64,000 nt of DNA, from the NCBI GenBank assembly GCA_965231815.1, contig OZ246890.1, positions 3,224,001 to 3,288,000 of the forward strand. The letters are read 5' to 3'. Below, piece after piece: positions 42,184 through 49,644 of the stretch. Numbering within the stretch: the stretch's first letter is position 1; every line of letters starts with the position of its first letter. A program made the position numbers and the translations under genes. The notes under the pieces are model-generated. The model saw only the letters and a list, made by a program, of their open reading frames with translations. It did no database searches and had not been told where the DNA came from. The stretch comes from JAPPFW01 sp965231815. Lineage in GTDB: Bacteria > Actinomycetota > Acidimicrobiia > Spongiisociales > Spongiisociaceae.

Positions 42184-42504
42184 ATGAGTTCAGTGAAAGC
42201 CGCAGAGGATGTCCGCTGGATCGTTCTGGCTTGCGAAGCCGGAATGGGTTCAAGCCTCATGACCACCAACTTTCTCAAGAAAAAGATCAAGAAGGCCAAA
42301 CTCGATATCAAGGTCACCCACGCACCGGTCCACGACATACCACCCGGCGCAGACGTGGTGGTCACCCACGCCGGTCTCGCAACTCGGGTCAAGCAGGTGG
42401 CGCCCGGCGCGGCGGTGATACCCTTCCGGACCTTTCTAAACGATCCGGCACTCGTCAAGCTGGTCAAAGACCTTGCCTCGGGCGCCGACATCGAGGGTGT
42501 ATGA
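42184..42504 (+). CDS. PTS mannitol subunit EIIB
   Basis: 106 residues. The phosphocysteine loop is IVLACEAGMGSSLMTT with Cys17, the P-loop-like EIIB signature for mannitol. Further VTHAPVHDIPPGADVVVTHAGLA matches EIIB-Mtl, where the phosphoryl group passes from EIIA His to this Cys and then to mannitol. An AACTAGAAGGATCG region upstream offers a ribosome site. The next gene starts 14 bases after the stop. Confidence 0.9.
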   Translation: MSSVKAAEDVRWIVLACEAGMGSSLMTTNFLKKKIKKAKLDIKVTHAPVHDIPPGADVVVTHAGLATRVKQVAPGAAVIPFRTFLNDPALVKLVKDLASGADIEGV

Positions 42505-42517
42505 GCAGGAATCTCCG

Positions 42518-42964
42518 ATGACTGATAAACAGGTAACCACAGTCGAAGCGATCACGCTGGGGGAAAGTGGCCGCAACCAGGCCGAGGCAATCGAACGAGT
42601 ATCGGGGATGTTGTTCAGCCGTGGAGCGGTTGAGGCCGGATACGGAGAGTCGATGCTCGCTCGGGAAGCCGTTATCTCCACCTATCTGGGCAACGGTGTC
42701 GCCCTCCCGCACTGCACCTACGAAGACAAGGGCATGATCAAACGAACCGCCCTGGTGCTGGCCCAGTATCCGGCCGGTATACCGTGGGGAGAGGATGAAG
42801 ATACGGCCTACCTGGTGTTCGGACTCGCTGCGGTAGGTGAGGAGCACTTGGCGGTGATGTCGCATCTCGCCGACGTACTAGACGACGAGAGCCTCTGCGA
42901 CCGGCTGGCAACCACGACCGATGTGGAATACGTTAGGGACGCGCTCTCCGCACCTCCCGAATGA
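42518..42964 (+). CDS. mtlF: PTS mannitol subunit EIIA
   Basis: 148 residues from the ATG at 42518 (preferred to ATG 42473, which overlaps EIIB). The phosphorylated histidine lies in NGVALPHCTYEDKGMIKRTAL. Other landmarks are SREAVISTYLGNG-like sequence before it and PWGEDEDTAYLVFGLAAVGEEHL after it. It accepts phosphate from HPr and gives it to EIIB. The stop overlaps the mtlD start by four bases. Confidence 0.9.
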   Translation: MTDKQVTTVEAITLGESGRNQAEAIERVSGMLFSRGAVEAGYGESMLAREAVISTYLGNGVALPHCTYEDKGMIKRTALVLAQYPAGIPWGEDEDTAYLVFGLAAVGEEHLAVMSHLADVLDDESLCDRLATTTDVEYVRDALSAPPE

Positions 42965-44082
42965 CCACTCCCGAAGTCGTGGTGTTCGGCGGCGGAAACA
43001 TCGGTCGGGGCTTGCTCGGCTGGTTGTTCGGGCGGGCCGGATGGAAGGTTGTATTCGTCGATATCTCACCGGCGCTGGTAGACGGGTTGAACAGCGAAGG
43101 CTCGTATCAGGTGATCGAGGTGGGGGGTACGGGACGCGTGACAAGCGTCGTCCGCAGTGTGAGCGCGGTCAACGCCGCCGACACCGAGAAAGCGGTAGCC
43201 GCTACCGCATCCGCCGATCTGGTGTGCACCGCGGTAGGGGCGGGAGTCCTCCATCGGGTAGCACCCACTATCGCGGCTGCTCTCTCACGAGCAGGCAACC
43301 GGATAGGCAACGTCCTGGCGTGCGAGAACGCCAATCCCAACACGGCCCTGCTGCGCCGCCATATCGAAACCCGGGTGGGTAGCCTCACCGGGTCGGTGGG
43401 GTTTCCCGAGACTCTGGTCGACCGGGTGGTACCCGGCGGTGTCGGTCAACGCCTTTCGGTGGAAGTTGAGCCTCGTTTCGAGTTCAAGGTCGCCAAAGAG
43501 GAATGGATGGGTGACTATCCGGGAGTAGATGGATTCGAGTTGGTAGACAACCTTCCCCTCTATCGGCTGCGAAAACTATGGCTGGTGAACGGCTTGCATG
43601 CGGCTTCCGCTTTCCTGGGCCTTCAAGCAGGCCACGAGACGGTAGCCCAGGCGGTTGGTGATCCCTCCATCCGAACTTGTCTAGAAGAAATCGCCGGGAC
43701 GATGTCGGCAGTCCTAGCCACCGAGGTAGAGGAATGGACCACCGAGGAACTTCTGGAGTACGGGCACTCCAATCTCGATCGTTTCGCCGGCGCCGACTTG
43801 GTGGATCCCATTCGGCGCGTGGCGCGGAATCCACTTCTCAAACTCGGTCCGGACGAGCGGCTGGTGGCCCCCGCCCGCATGGCAGCCCGCCGCGGGCTCC
43901 CCGGCGAGGCCCTCCGCGACGCCATCGCAGCTGGGCTGACAATGACCGATGACCGGGTGCCGGGCGTGGAAGAACTACGCGATGCCGTCGCGTCCGGAGG
44001 CTGGCAATCCGTGGTAGGACTTGACGAGAACGAACCTCTGGCCGGGATGCTGCGAATGGCTATGGCGGGGACCGGATATTAA
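42961..44082 (+). CDS. mtlD: Mannitol-1-phosphate 5-dehydrogenase
   Basis: 373 residues. N-terminal Rossmann motif VVVFGGGNIGRGLLG, a VGAGVLHRVAPTIAAAL segment, then ENANPNTALLRRHI, and the polyol-dehydrogenase signature around KLWLVNGLHAASAFLGLQAG with the catalytic Lys and the following Asn and His. It oxidises mannitol 1-phosphate to fructose 6-phosphate with NAD. It overlaps the EIIA gene by four bases (ATGA), which fixes the pathway as mannitol use. Confidence 0.93.
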   Translation: MTTPEVVVFGGGNIGRGLLGWLFGRAGWKVVFVDISPALVDGLNSEGSYQVIEVGGTGRVTSVVRSVSAVNAADTEKAVAATASADLVCTAVGAGVLHRVAPTIAAALSRAGNRIGNVLACENANPNTALLRRHIETRVGSLTGSVGFPETLVDRVVPGGVGQRLSVEVEPRFEFKVAKEEWMGDYPGVDGFELVDNLPLYRLRKLWLVNGLHAASAFLGLQAGHETVAQAVGDPSIRTCLEEIAGTMSAVLATEVEEWTTEELLEYGHSNLDRFAGADLVDPIRRVARNPLLKLGPDERLVAPARMAARRGLPGEALRDAIAAGLTMTDDRVPGVEELRDAVASGGWQSVVGLDENEPLAGMLRMAMAGTGY

Positions 44083-44224
44083 CTAGTTGCTAGTTGTTAG
44101 TTACTGGTCGCGTGACTCGTTGTTTCGCTTGCGTTTATACCGATAGCACGGTCTGATCGTTTCCGCTCGGATGCCTTGGAACTACTCGTCTAGACTGCCA
44201 GAGACCCGTTAAGGAGTAAAGAGA

Positions 44225-44524
44225 ATGGCACGTATGAGCCACGAGCAGCTGCGCGATTCCATGATTTCTCGGCTAGACGCGGAAGCGGATCCGTCCGGAC
44301 AGGCCGACCTAGTGTGCGCGAAGGGCTCGCTTGGGATCGTTGCCGATCGTAAGCAAATCAAAAAAACTGTAAAGCGGCTTAGAAAAGTGGATGGCTATCG
44401 GTACCTCGTTATCAATCGAGCAGACCTGTTTGCGGCCAGTCCCGCCACCATCGGCACCAAGATCGGGATTCTCGACGGGGGTGGCTCCCTGCTGAAGGCC
44501 GCTGACATGCCGCGCCGAGTCTGA
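44225..44524 (+). CDS. Small hypothetical protein
   Basis: 99 residues with a good start (AAGGAG at 44212-44217 before ATG 44225). The first 50 residues are helical and charged, with KQIKKTVKRLRKVDGYRYLV; the rest includes INRADLFAASPATIGTKIGIL. I recognise no family. It sits between mtlD and an inositol-phosphatase-type gene on the same strand, 20 bases before the latter, and could be part of either transcript. Confidence 0.6.
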   Translation: MARMSHEQLRDSMISRLDAEADPSGQADLVCAKGSLGIVADRKQIKKTVKRLRKVDGYRYLVINRADLFAASPATIGTKIGILDGGGSLLKAADMPRRV

Positions 44525-44543
44525 CTTACCTTCGGCCTCTTCA

Positions 44544-45386
44544 ATGGGTCGCCGAGACCCGGCAGGGAAAACCACCGCTCTGTTCGTCCCGAGCCGGCGG
44601 TCAGACCTCGACGTAGCTCTGGAGTCGGCCCGAGCCGGCGCCGTTGTAGTCGAGTCAGCCTGGGACCAGGCAAGGGAGGTGCATTTCAAAGGAGATGCCG
44701 ACCCGGTGACCGATACCGATCATCGTTCTGAACGGACCATTCGTTCGGTGATCGCCCGCTACCGACCCGATGAAACCGTGGTGGCGGAAGAGCAGGGAGG
44801 AACCGTACCCGACGGTGGGCGTGTCTGGCTCGTCGACCCGCTGGACGGCACCACCAACTTTGTCCACGGATTCCCCTGGATCAGCATCTCGGTGGCCCTG
44901 TGGATCGACAACGTTCCGAAGATCGGAGTGGTAGTGGACGTGACCACCGGAGACGAGTACGTGGCGATAGCCGGCGAGGGCTCCCACGTCAACGGTTCAC
45001 CGATATCGGCGAGTTCTACCCATGACATCTCGCATGCACTGGTAGTGACCGGATTCCCCTATGACCCTAAAGAACGGACCGAGGTTTGCCGGACCCGTTT
45101 CCAGCGGGTCTTGCAAGAGGTGCAGGGCATTCGACGTCTCGGCTCGGCAGCGCTCGACCTGTGCATGGTGGCGTGCGGCAGAATGGACGGCTACTGGGAA
45201 GAAGACCTATCCCCATGGGATATGGGTGCGGGAATCCTGCTAGTCATGGAAGCGGGCGGTAAGGTCACCGATCTCCACGATCGACCGGTGGGCCCCACGG
45301 AGGCCTTTGTGGTTGCAAGCAACGGCATCATCCACCCGGCTCTCCTGGCAGCCCTCACCAATACAGCCTCCGATGGAGGCCGGTAG
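44544..45386 (+). CDS. Inositol monophosphatase family protein
   Basis: About 260-280 residues; the ATG at 44544 gives a basic 18-residue leader and a later start near DLDVALESARAG is possible. The metal-binding motifs are all present: DPVTDTDHRSE, VAEEQGG, WLVDPLDGTTNFVHGFPW, and WDMGAGILLVMEAGGKVTD. Such enzymes hydrolyse inositol 1-phosphate or related sugar phosphates. With mshA elsewhere in the window, a role in inositol supply for mycothiol is possible but not shown. Confidence 0.9.
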   Translation: MGRRDPAGKTTALFVPSRRSDLDVALESARAGAVVVESAWDQAREVHFKGDADPVTDTDHRSERTIRSVIARYRPDETVVAEEQGGTVPDGGRVWLVDPLDGTTNFVHGFPWISISVALWIDNVPKIGVVVDVTTGDEYVAIAGEGSHVNGSPISASSTHDISHALVVTGFPYDPKERTEVCRTRFQRVLQEVQGIRRLGSAALDLCMVACGRMDGYWEEDLSPWDMGAGILLVMEAGGKVTDLHDRPVGPTEAFVVASNGIIHPALLAALTNTASDGGR

Positions 45387-45649
45387 GAGGATGCCGTGGG
45401 CGCCCCTCGACAAACTCATACCGGAATGAACCTCAGGCGGTCTCAGGAATAGCTACCGTTGCTATGTATGGAACTCCGTACAGATAGTCGCAACAATCGA
45501 AACCCCATGTGGCTGATGACACAACCTGGCCTCCTACCCACGTTCGGGCCATATTCTCGTCGCCTAACCAACACGAAGGACGTGACAGCCACCCTGGTTA
45601 ACAGCCCCATGGGTGCACAGGCGACCTTCCCTCTCCGCGAGGTGATGTC

Positions 45650-47344
45650 TTGAGCAGGCGTTCAGGAATCGGCGCCTCGCCGGGTGTCGCCATCGGCCCT
45701 GTCCACCTCCACGTTTCCGGACTTCCCGAAGTAACCGCCCGGCGGGTAGTCGATTCCGCGTCCGAAGCGAAAAAACTCGACCGTAGCGTGGAGACGGTTC
45801 GCCTAAGGCTGGAGGATCTGCAGGAGGCGCACGGAGCAGGCTCCGACGAGGCGGAGGTCATAGGCGCCCATCTCCTGCTGCTCGACGACCCCGAGTTCGT
45901 CGGAGAGGCCCGGTTGATAATAGAGTCGGAGTCCCTATGTGCCGAGGCGGCCGTCCACCGGGTCACCGAGGAGTCCGCCACTCTGCTCGAGTCTCTGGAC
46001 GACGAGTACCTAGCCGCTCGGGCCGCTGATGTGCGGGATGTCGGAAACCAGATTCTCAGATCCGTACTCGGACTGCCGATGGAAACCTGGGATAACCTCA
46101 CCGTTCCCTCCATCCTGGTAGCAACCGACTTCTTCCCGTCGGAAACGGCGACGCTCCCCCCGGGAATGGCGCTCGGGCTCTGTACCGAGGAAGGCAGCCC
46201 GACCTCCCATATCGCCGTCTTCGCCCGAGGGATGGGACTGCCCGCAGTGGTGGGCGCCGACCTACCCGACCTACCTGCCGGAACCCTGATAGCGATTGAC
46301 GGAAGTACCGGAGAGGTCGACATCGAACCGAGCGCGGCCAGGCTGGATCTCCTCCGGGAACGGCGGGAAAGGGAGCGGCGAGCAGAGGAGCGCGCCGCCG
46401 AACGCACGCACGAACCGGCGGTGACTCTGGACGGGACACATATCGAGGTAGCAGCCAATATCGGATCAGACAATGACGCTCGCCGAGCTGTGGAGCTAGG
46501 CGCCGAGGGAGTCGGACTGTTCCGCACGGAGTTTCTGTTCCTCGACCGGACCCGGCCCATCTCGGAGGAGGAACAGTACCAAGCGTACCGGTCCGTCCTT
46601 ACCGAGTTCGGAGAGCAGCTGGTCGTGGTCCGAACTCTGGATGTAGGCGGTGATAAGCAGGTGCCGGGCATTGAGATCGGCGAAGAACTGAATCCCTTCC
46701 TGGGTCTGAGAGGGATCCGCCTTACCCTGGCCCGACCGGAGTTGATGCGCGACCAACTCCGGGCCCTACTGAGAGCGGGAGCGGTGGGGAAGCTGGCAAT
46801 CATGGCGCCGATGGTGGCCGGTCTAGCCGATCTCCGGAACTTCCGGACCGCCCTTGAGGACGCAGAGCGATCACTAGCCCAGGACGGTTTGGAACACGCC
46901 CAGGACTACCAGGTGGGCATAATGATCGAGGTTCCCTCGGCGGCGCTCGTCGCGAGCCGACTAGCTCACCTTGTCGACTTCTTCTCGATCGGGACCAACG
47001 ATCTCACCCAGTACACGCTGGCAGTTGACCGAACCAACAGGGAAGTAGCCGACTTGGCCGATCACTTCCACCCCGCGGTGCTGAGGCTTATCGCGGAAAC
47101 AACCGAGGCGGCCCGGTCCTCCGGCAGCTGGGTAGGAGTCTGCGGCGCCATGGCCGGGGATCCCCTAGCGGTTCCGGTACTGATCGGACTAGGCGTCAGT
47201 GAACTGTCGGTAGCCATCCCGTCCGTTCCGATCATCAAGGACCGGGTCCGGACTCTTGATCTGGAAGCCTGCCGGTCTCTGGCCGACCGTTGCCTCGAAG
47301 CGTCCGACAACACCGAGGTACGTAACCTCCTGAACTCGGTCTGA
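45650..47344 (+). CDS. ptsI: Phosphoenolpyruvate--protein phosphotransferase (PTS enzyme I)
   Basis: 564 residues. TTG start at 45650, preceded by GAGGTG; no ATG fits. The phosphorylated His lies in GSPTSHIAVFARGMGLPAVVG. The C-terminal PEP-binding barrel has GLFRTEFLFLDR, LGLRGIRLTL, GIMIEVPSAALVA, DFFSIGTNDLTQYTLAVDR and GVCGAMAGDP. It starts the PTS relay by moving phosphate from PEP to HPr. It follows the mannitol genes by about 1.5 kb on the same strand, and ptsH is 900 bases further on the other strand, so a full PTS chain is grouped here. Confidence 0.95.
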   Translation: MSRRSGIGASPGVAIGPVHLHVSGLPEVTARRVVDSASEAKKLDRSVETVRLRLEDLQEAHGAGSDEAEVIGAHLLLLDDPEFVGEARLIIESESLCAEAAVHRVTEESATLLESLDDEYLAARAADVRDVGNQILRSVLGLPMETWDNLTVPSILVATDFFPSETATLPPGMALGLCTEEGSPTSHIAVFARGMGLPAVVGADLPDLPAGTLIAIDGSTGEVDIEPSAARLDLLRERRERERRAEERAAERTHEPAVTLDGTHIEVAANIGSDNDARRAVELGAEGVGLFRTEFLFLDRTRPISEEEQYQAYRSVLTEFGEQLVVVRTLDVGGDKQVPGIEIGEELNPFLGLRGIRLTLARPELMRDQLRALLRAGAVGKLAIMAPMVAGLADLRNFRTALEDAERSLAQDGLEHAQDYQVGIMIEVPSAALVASRLAHLVDFFSIGTNDLTQYTLAVDRTNREVADLADHFHPAVLRLIAETTEAARSSGSWVGVCGAMAGDPLAVPVLIGLGVSELSVAIPSVPIIKDRVRTLDLEACRSLADRCLEASDNTEVRNLLNSV

Positions 47345-47837
47345 GCAGTCCGACCGTCGGTGAATCCGAAGGGTCGATCCGGCGTACCCGCAGAATCAGC
47401 GGATCGATTACGAGCGGTCCGCCAGGAGGGTATTCAAAAGTGATCTAGCGTCCTGAGTCGGGGATTCGTTGATGATTACGGTGCCTTCGAGTGCACCGGC
47501 AGGCTCGGGGATCCGAAACCGCGAAAATCGCCGGAACGGTTGCCCCCAATGGGGCCCGCCCCCACCACCACCACCACCTCCACCACCTCCGAGGTCTCCC
47601 GAACGCGACCCGCCGAACCCCGCAGTCGGGGAGAGACGGTCGAACTGTCCGCATTTGATGATCCCTGCCCCGGTTCGTTCGGTACCGAACAGCCCGAACC
47701 GGCGGTGCATATGGCTATCCACCATTATGCATCCAGGGTGGGACACTTCCACACTCGACACCCAAAACCGGCGGCCCTTACAGAAAGCACAAACTGGTCG
47801 GATCAAATCCCTATCCCCGAGACCAGCCCTCCCGTAA
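47345..47837. other. Low-complexity intergenic DNA
   Basis: About 490 bases after ptsI. It contains a (CCA/CCT)n tract at 47560-47590 that gives poly-Pro or poly-Gly in different frames. Frames on both strands are open for 120-130 codons because of this tract, but no motif or start signal supports a gene. Confidence 0.45.
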
Positions 47838-48044
47838 CCCTGATTATTCAGGTTTCCCCCACCAATGCATATAACGTCAGTTCAACCTGAGTATCAGGAT
47901 AAACCCCTGTCGGCGTTTCCGGCCCGGGTCCGGTGTGGAGTGTCACCTGCAGGGGGTCAACGCCGGGTGTATCGCCTGGTTCAGGGGCGCGATTATGGCG
48001 TACTCCACTCATCTGCCAAACCCCCGTCCATGAATAATCGGGGG
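47838..48044 (-). repeat. Dispersed repeat family A, copy 6, with inverted middle
   Basis: 207 bp with the family tips CCCTGATTATTCAGG and CATGAATAATCGGGG, in the same outer orientation as copy 1. The inner stretch of about 80 bp (from about 47907 to 47985: TCGGCGTTTCCGGCCCGGGT, GTGGAGTGTCACCTG) matches copies 1-3 only when reversed, so the middle is inverted relative to the ends. Confidence 0.75.
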
Positions 48045-48076
48045 TAAGACAAACGAACTAAGGAATCAGGACATTA

Positions 48077-48188
48077 GGACGGTGTTGAGAAACCCCGTAC
48101 AAAGGGATTCAGCCGTTAACCCGCAACTCTCTGACCAGGCGCTTTGCCGACCACCGAACCCCGAAAGGCTCGTTTTTGAGGACTCTCC
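48077..48188 (+). repeat. Repeat family B (MITE-like), copy 3
   Basis: 112 bp, left tip GGACGGTGTTGAGAAAC, right end GAGGACTCTCC, TA directly outside on both sides (48075-48076, 48189-48190). It lies 32 bases from repeat A copy 6 and 70 bases before the end of ptsH. Confidence 0.85.
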
Positions 48189-48256
48189 TAGGGGGCCCGC
48201 GATCCGGCGAACTACCTGGTAGACACTTTGTGTACGGGGCCGCGAACCCCTCGGGG

Positions 48257-48511
48257 CTAGCCCTCCACCGAGAGCAGCGCGGTGAAGTCGGCTATGAGTT
48301 CGGAGGCGTCAGCCCCGTCCACTTCCACCGAGATAACGGTTCCCCGGGTTGCGCCCAGTTTGAGTATCCCCAGCATGCTCTTCGCATTGACAGTCTTGCC
48401 ATTGGCAGTGACCATGACCGACGACGGGGAGGCCTTGGCTCGCTTTACGAACTCGGCGGCCGGGCGCGCATGGAGACCGGACGGATTGGTGATGGTGATT
48501 TCGACTTGCAT
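48257..48511 (-). CDS. ptsH: Phosphocarrier protein HPr
   Basis: 84 residues from the ATG at 48511; the longer frame to 48580 adds a non-homologous leader. The phosphorylation site is NPSGLHARPAAEF with the active His at position 14, and KSMLGILKLGA holds the Ser at the regulatory position of Gram-positive HPr. It carries phosphate from enzyme I to EIIA. No HPr kinase gene is nearby, so Ser regulation is uncertain. It is divergent from the Clp1-like kinase gene, 89 bases away. Confidence 0.95.
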   Translation of the reverse strand: MQVEITITNPSGLHARPAAEFVKRAKASPSSVMVTANGKTVNAKSMLGILKLGATRGTVISVEVDGADASELIADFTALLSVEG

Positions 48512-48600
48512 GGCATCTAGCCTAACCACCCGACTCCGCTCCTGGTGCGACTGCGGGGGATTGGGCCGACGATCGGGCACGCCCGGTTACCATTGGGACC

Positions 48601-49533
48601 ATGGCCGATCCGATTCATATCGATCTTGCCGAACGGCTCGCTTCAGCCGGTGGGGTAGTCATGCTGGTCGGAGGACCCGACACCGGCAAGACCACATTCT
48701 CCCGCGTGCTGGCCGGCACCGCTCTCAAGCTCGGCCGGTCGGTCGCCTACATCGACAGCGATCTGGCCCTTACGAGTGTAGGCCCACCCACTTGTATCGG
48801 ACTGAAGTGGCTCCACGCCGATGAGGATCTCGAGAATCTCTCCGCGGCCGACGATCTGCGGTTCGTAGGAGCGATCGCTCCTGACCGGTTCCGGCTTCAG
48901 CATGTGTCCGGAGTGGCCTCACTGGTCAACTCCGCCCGGTCAGCAGCGGACCTGATCGTGGTAGACACCAGCGGTTCGGTATCCGGGGTGATCGGGCAGA
49001 CCCTTAAGTACCACAAGGTGGAACTATTAGATCCGGATGTGGTCGTGGCCATGCAGAGAGGCGCCGAGATCGAACCCCTGGCCGGGCTGCTACGCCGCTT
49101 CCTCTCAACCAACGTGATAACGGTGCCTGCGCCCAGAGGTATCGCCACCTTGAGTCCCGGCGAACGCCAGGAATTGCGCGCGGTAAGGTTCCTGAAAGCT
49201 CTTGAGGAACCGCTGCAACGGTGGAACGTCCGACCCACCGTATTCGCACCGAGTCTGCCCGCAGGATTCGACCTCTCCAGGCTTGACCGGCTTATTGTCG
49301 GAGTCCACGATCAGACCGGTCGCTGCCTCGGACTAGGAGTCCTCGAGTTTGTTGACCATGCGCTACGCGTGACTACCGCCACCACGGAGGGTATGACCGG
49401 GCTTCGTATCGGATCGGCGCGTCTGGACCTCGACCATTTTCATACCACCACGGTCAATCTCCGCGAAGTAATGTTCGGGATCGAACGAACAGGATCACCG
49501 AGCCGCAGCGTTGCGCAAACCTATCCCAACTAG
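48601..49533 (+). CDS. Clp1/Nol9-type P-loop polynucleotide kinase-like protein
   Basis: 310 residues. Walker A is MLVGGPDTGKTTFSRVLAG near residue 25, followed by AYIDSDLALTSVGPPTCIGLKW, the DxDxGQ..xGPP-type region of the Clp1/Nol9 family of RNA 5'-OH kinases. A second acidic site is LIVVDTSGSVSG. The C-terminal third is a beta-rich domain. In eukaryotes and archaea these enzymes phosphorylate RNA 5' ends; bacterial members are little studied. It is monocistronic, divergent from ptsH. Its TAG stop is exactly the left border of repeat B copy 4. Confidence 0.75.
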   Translation: MADPIHIDLAERLASAGGVVMLVGGPDTGKTTFSRVLAGTALKLGRSVAYIDSDLALTSVGPPTCIGLKWLHADEDLENLSAADDLRFVGAIAPDRFRLQHVSGVASLVNSARSAADLIVVDTSGSVSGVIGQTLKYHKVELLDPDVVVAMQRGAEIEPLAGLLRRFLSTNVITVPAPRGIATLSPGERQELRAVRFLKALEEPLQRWNVRPTVFAPSLPAGFDLSRLDRLIVGVHDQTGRCLGLGVLEFVDHALRVTTATTEGMTGLRIGSARLDLDHFHTTTVNLREVMFGIERTGSPSRSVAQTYPN

Positions 49534-49644
49534 GAGGGTGCTGAGAAACCCCGTACAAAGGGGTTCACCCGCTAACCCGAAACTCTCTGACCAGGCGGTT
49601 TGCCGACCACCTAACCCCGCAAGATTCGTTTTTCAGGGCCCTCC
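49533..49644 (+). repeat. Repeat family B (MITE-like), copy 4, between two convergent stop codons
   Basis: 112 bp, left tip GGAGGGTGCTGAGAAAC, right end CAGGGCCCTCC, with TA at 49531-49532 and 49645-49646. The left TA plus the first G of the element forms the TAG stop of the Clp1-like gene. On the other strand the right TA plus the first G of the element forms the TAG stop of pyruvate carboxylase. Confidence 0.9.

Noticed and set aside
44085..44110. Short direct repeats (CTAGTTG twice, with TTAGTTA) after mtlD
   Set aside because: Too short and too few units for a repeat array; likely replication slippage.
45459..45653. 64-codon frame just before ptsI
   Set aside because: No ribosome site, no recognisable motif; overlap with the ptsI start looks accidental.
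47408..47837. Poly-Gly or poly-Pro proteins on either strand after ptsI
   Set aside because: Both frames are open only because of a CCA/CCT repeat tract; no family motif and no convincing start.
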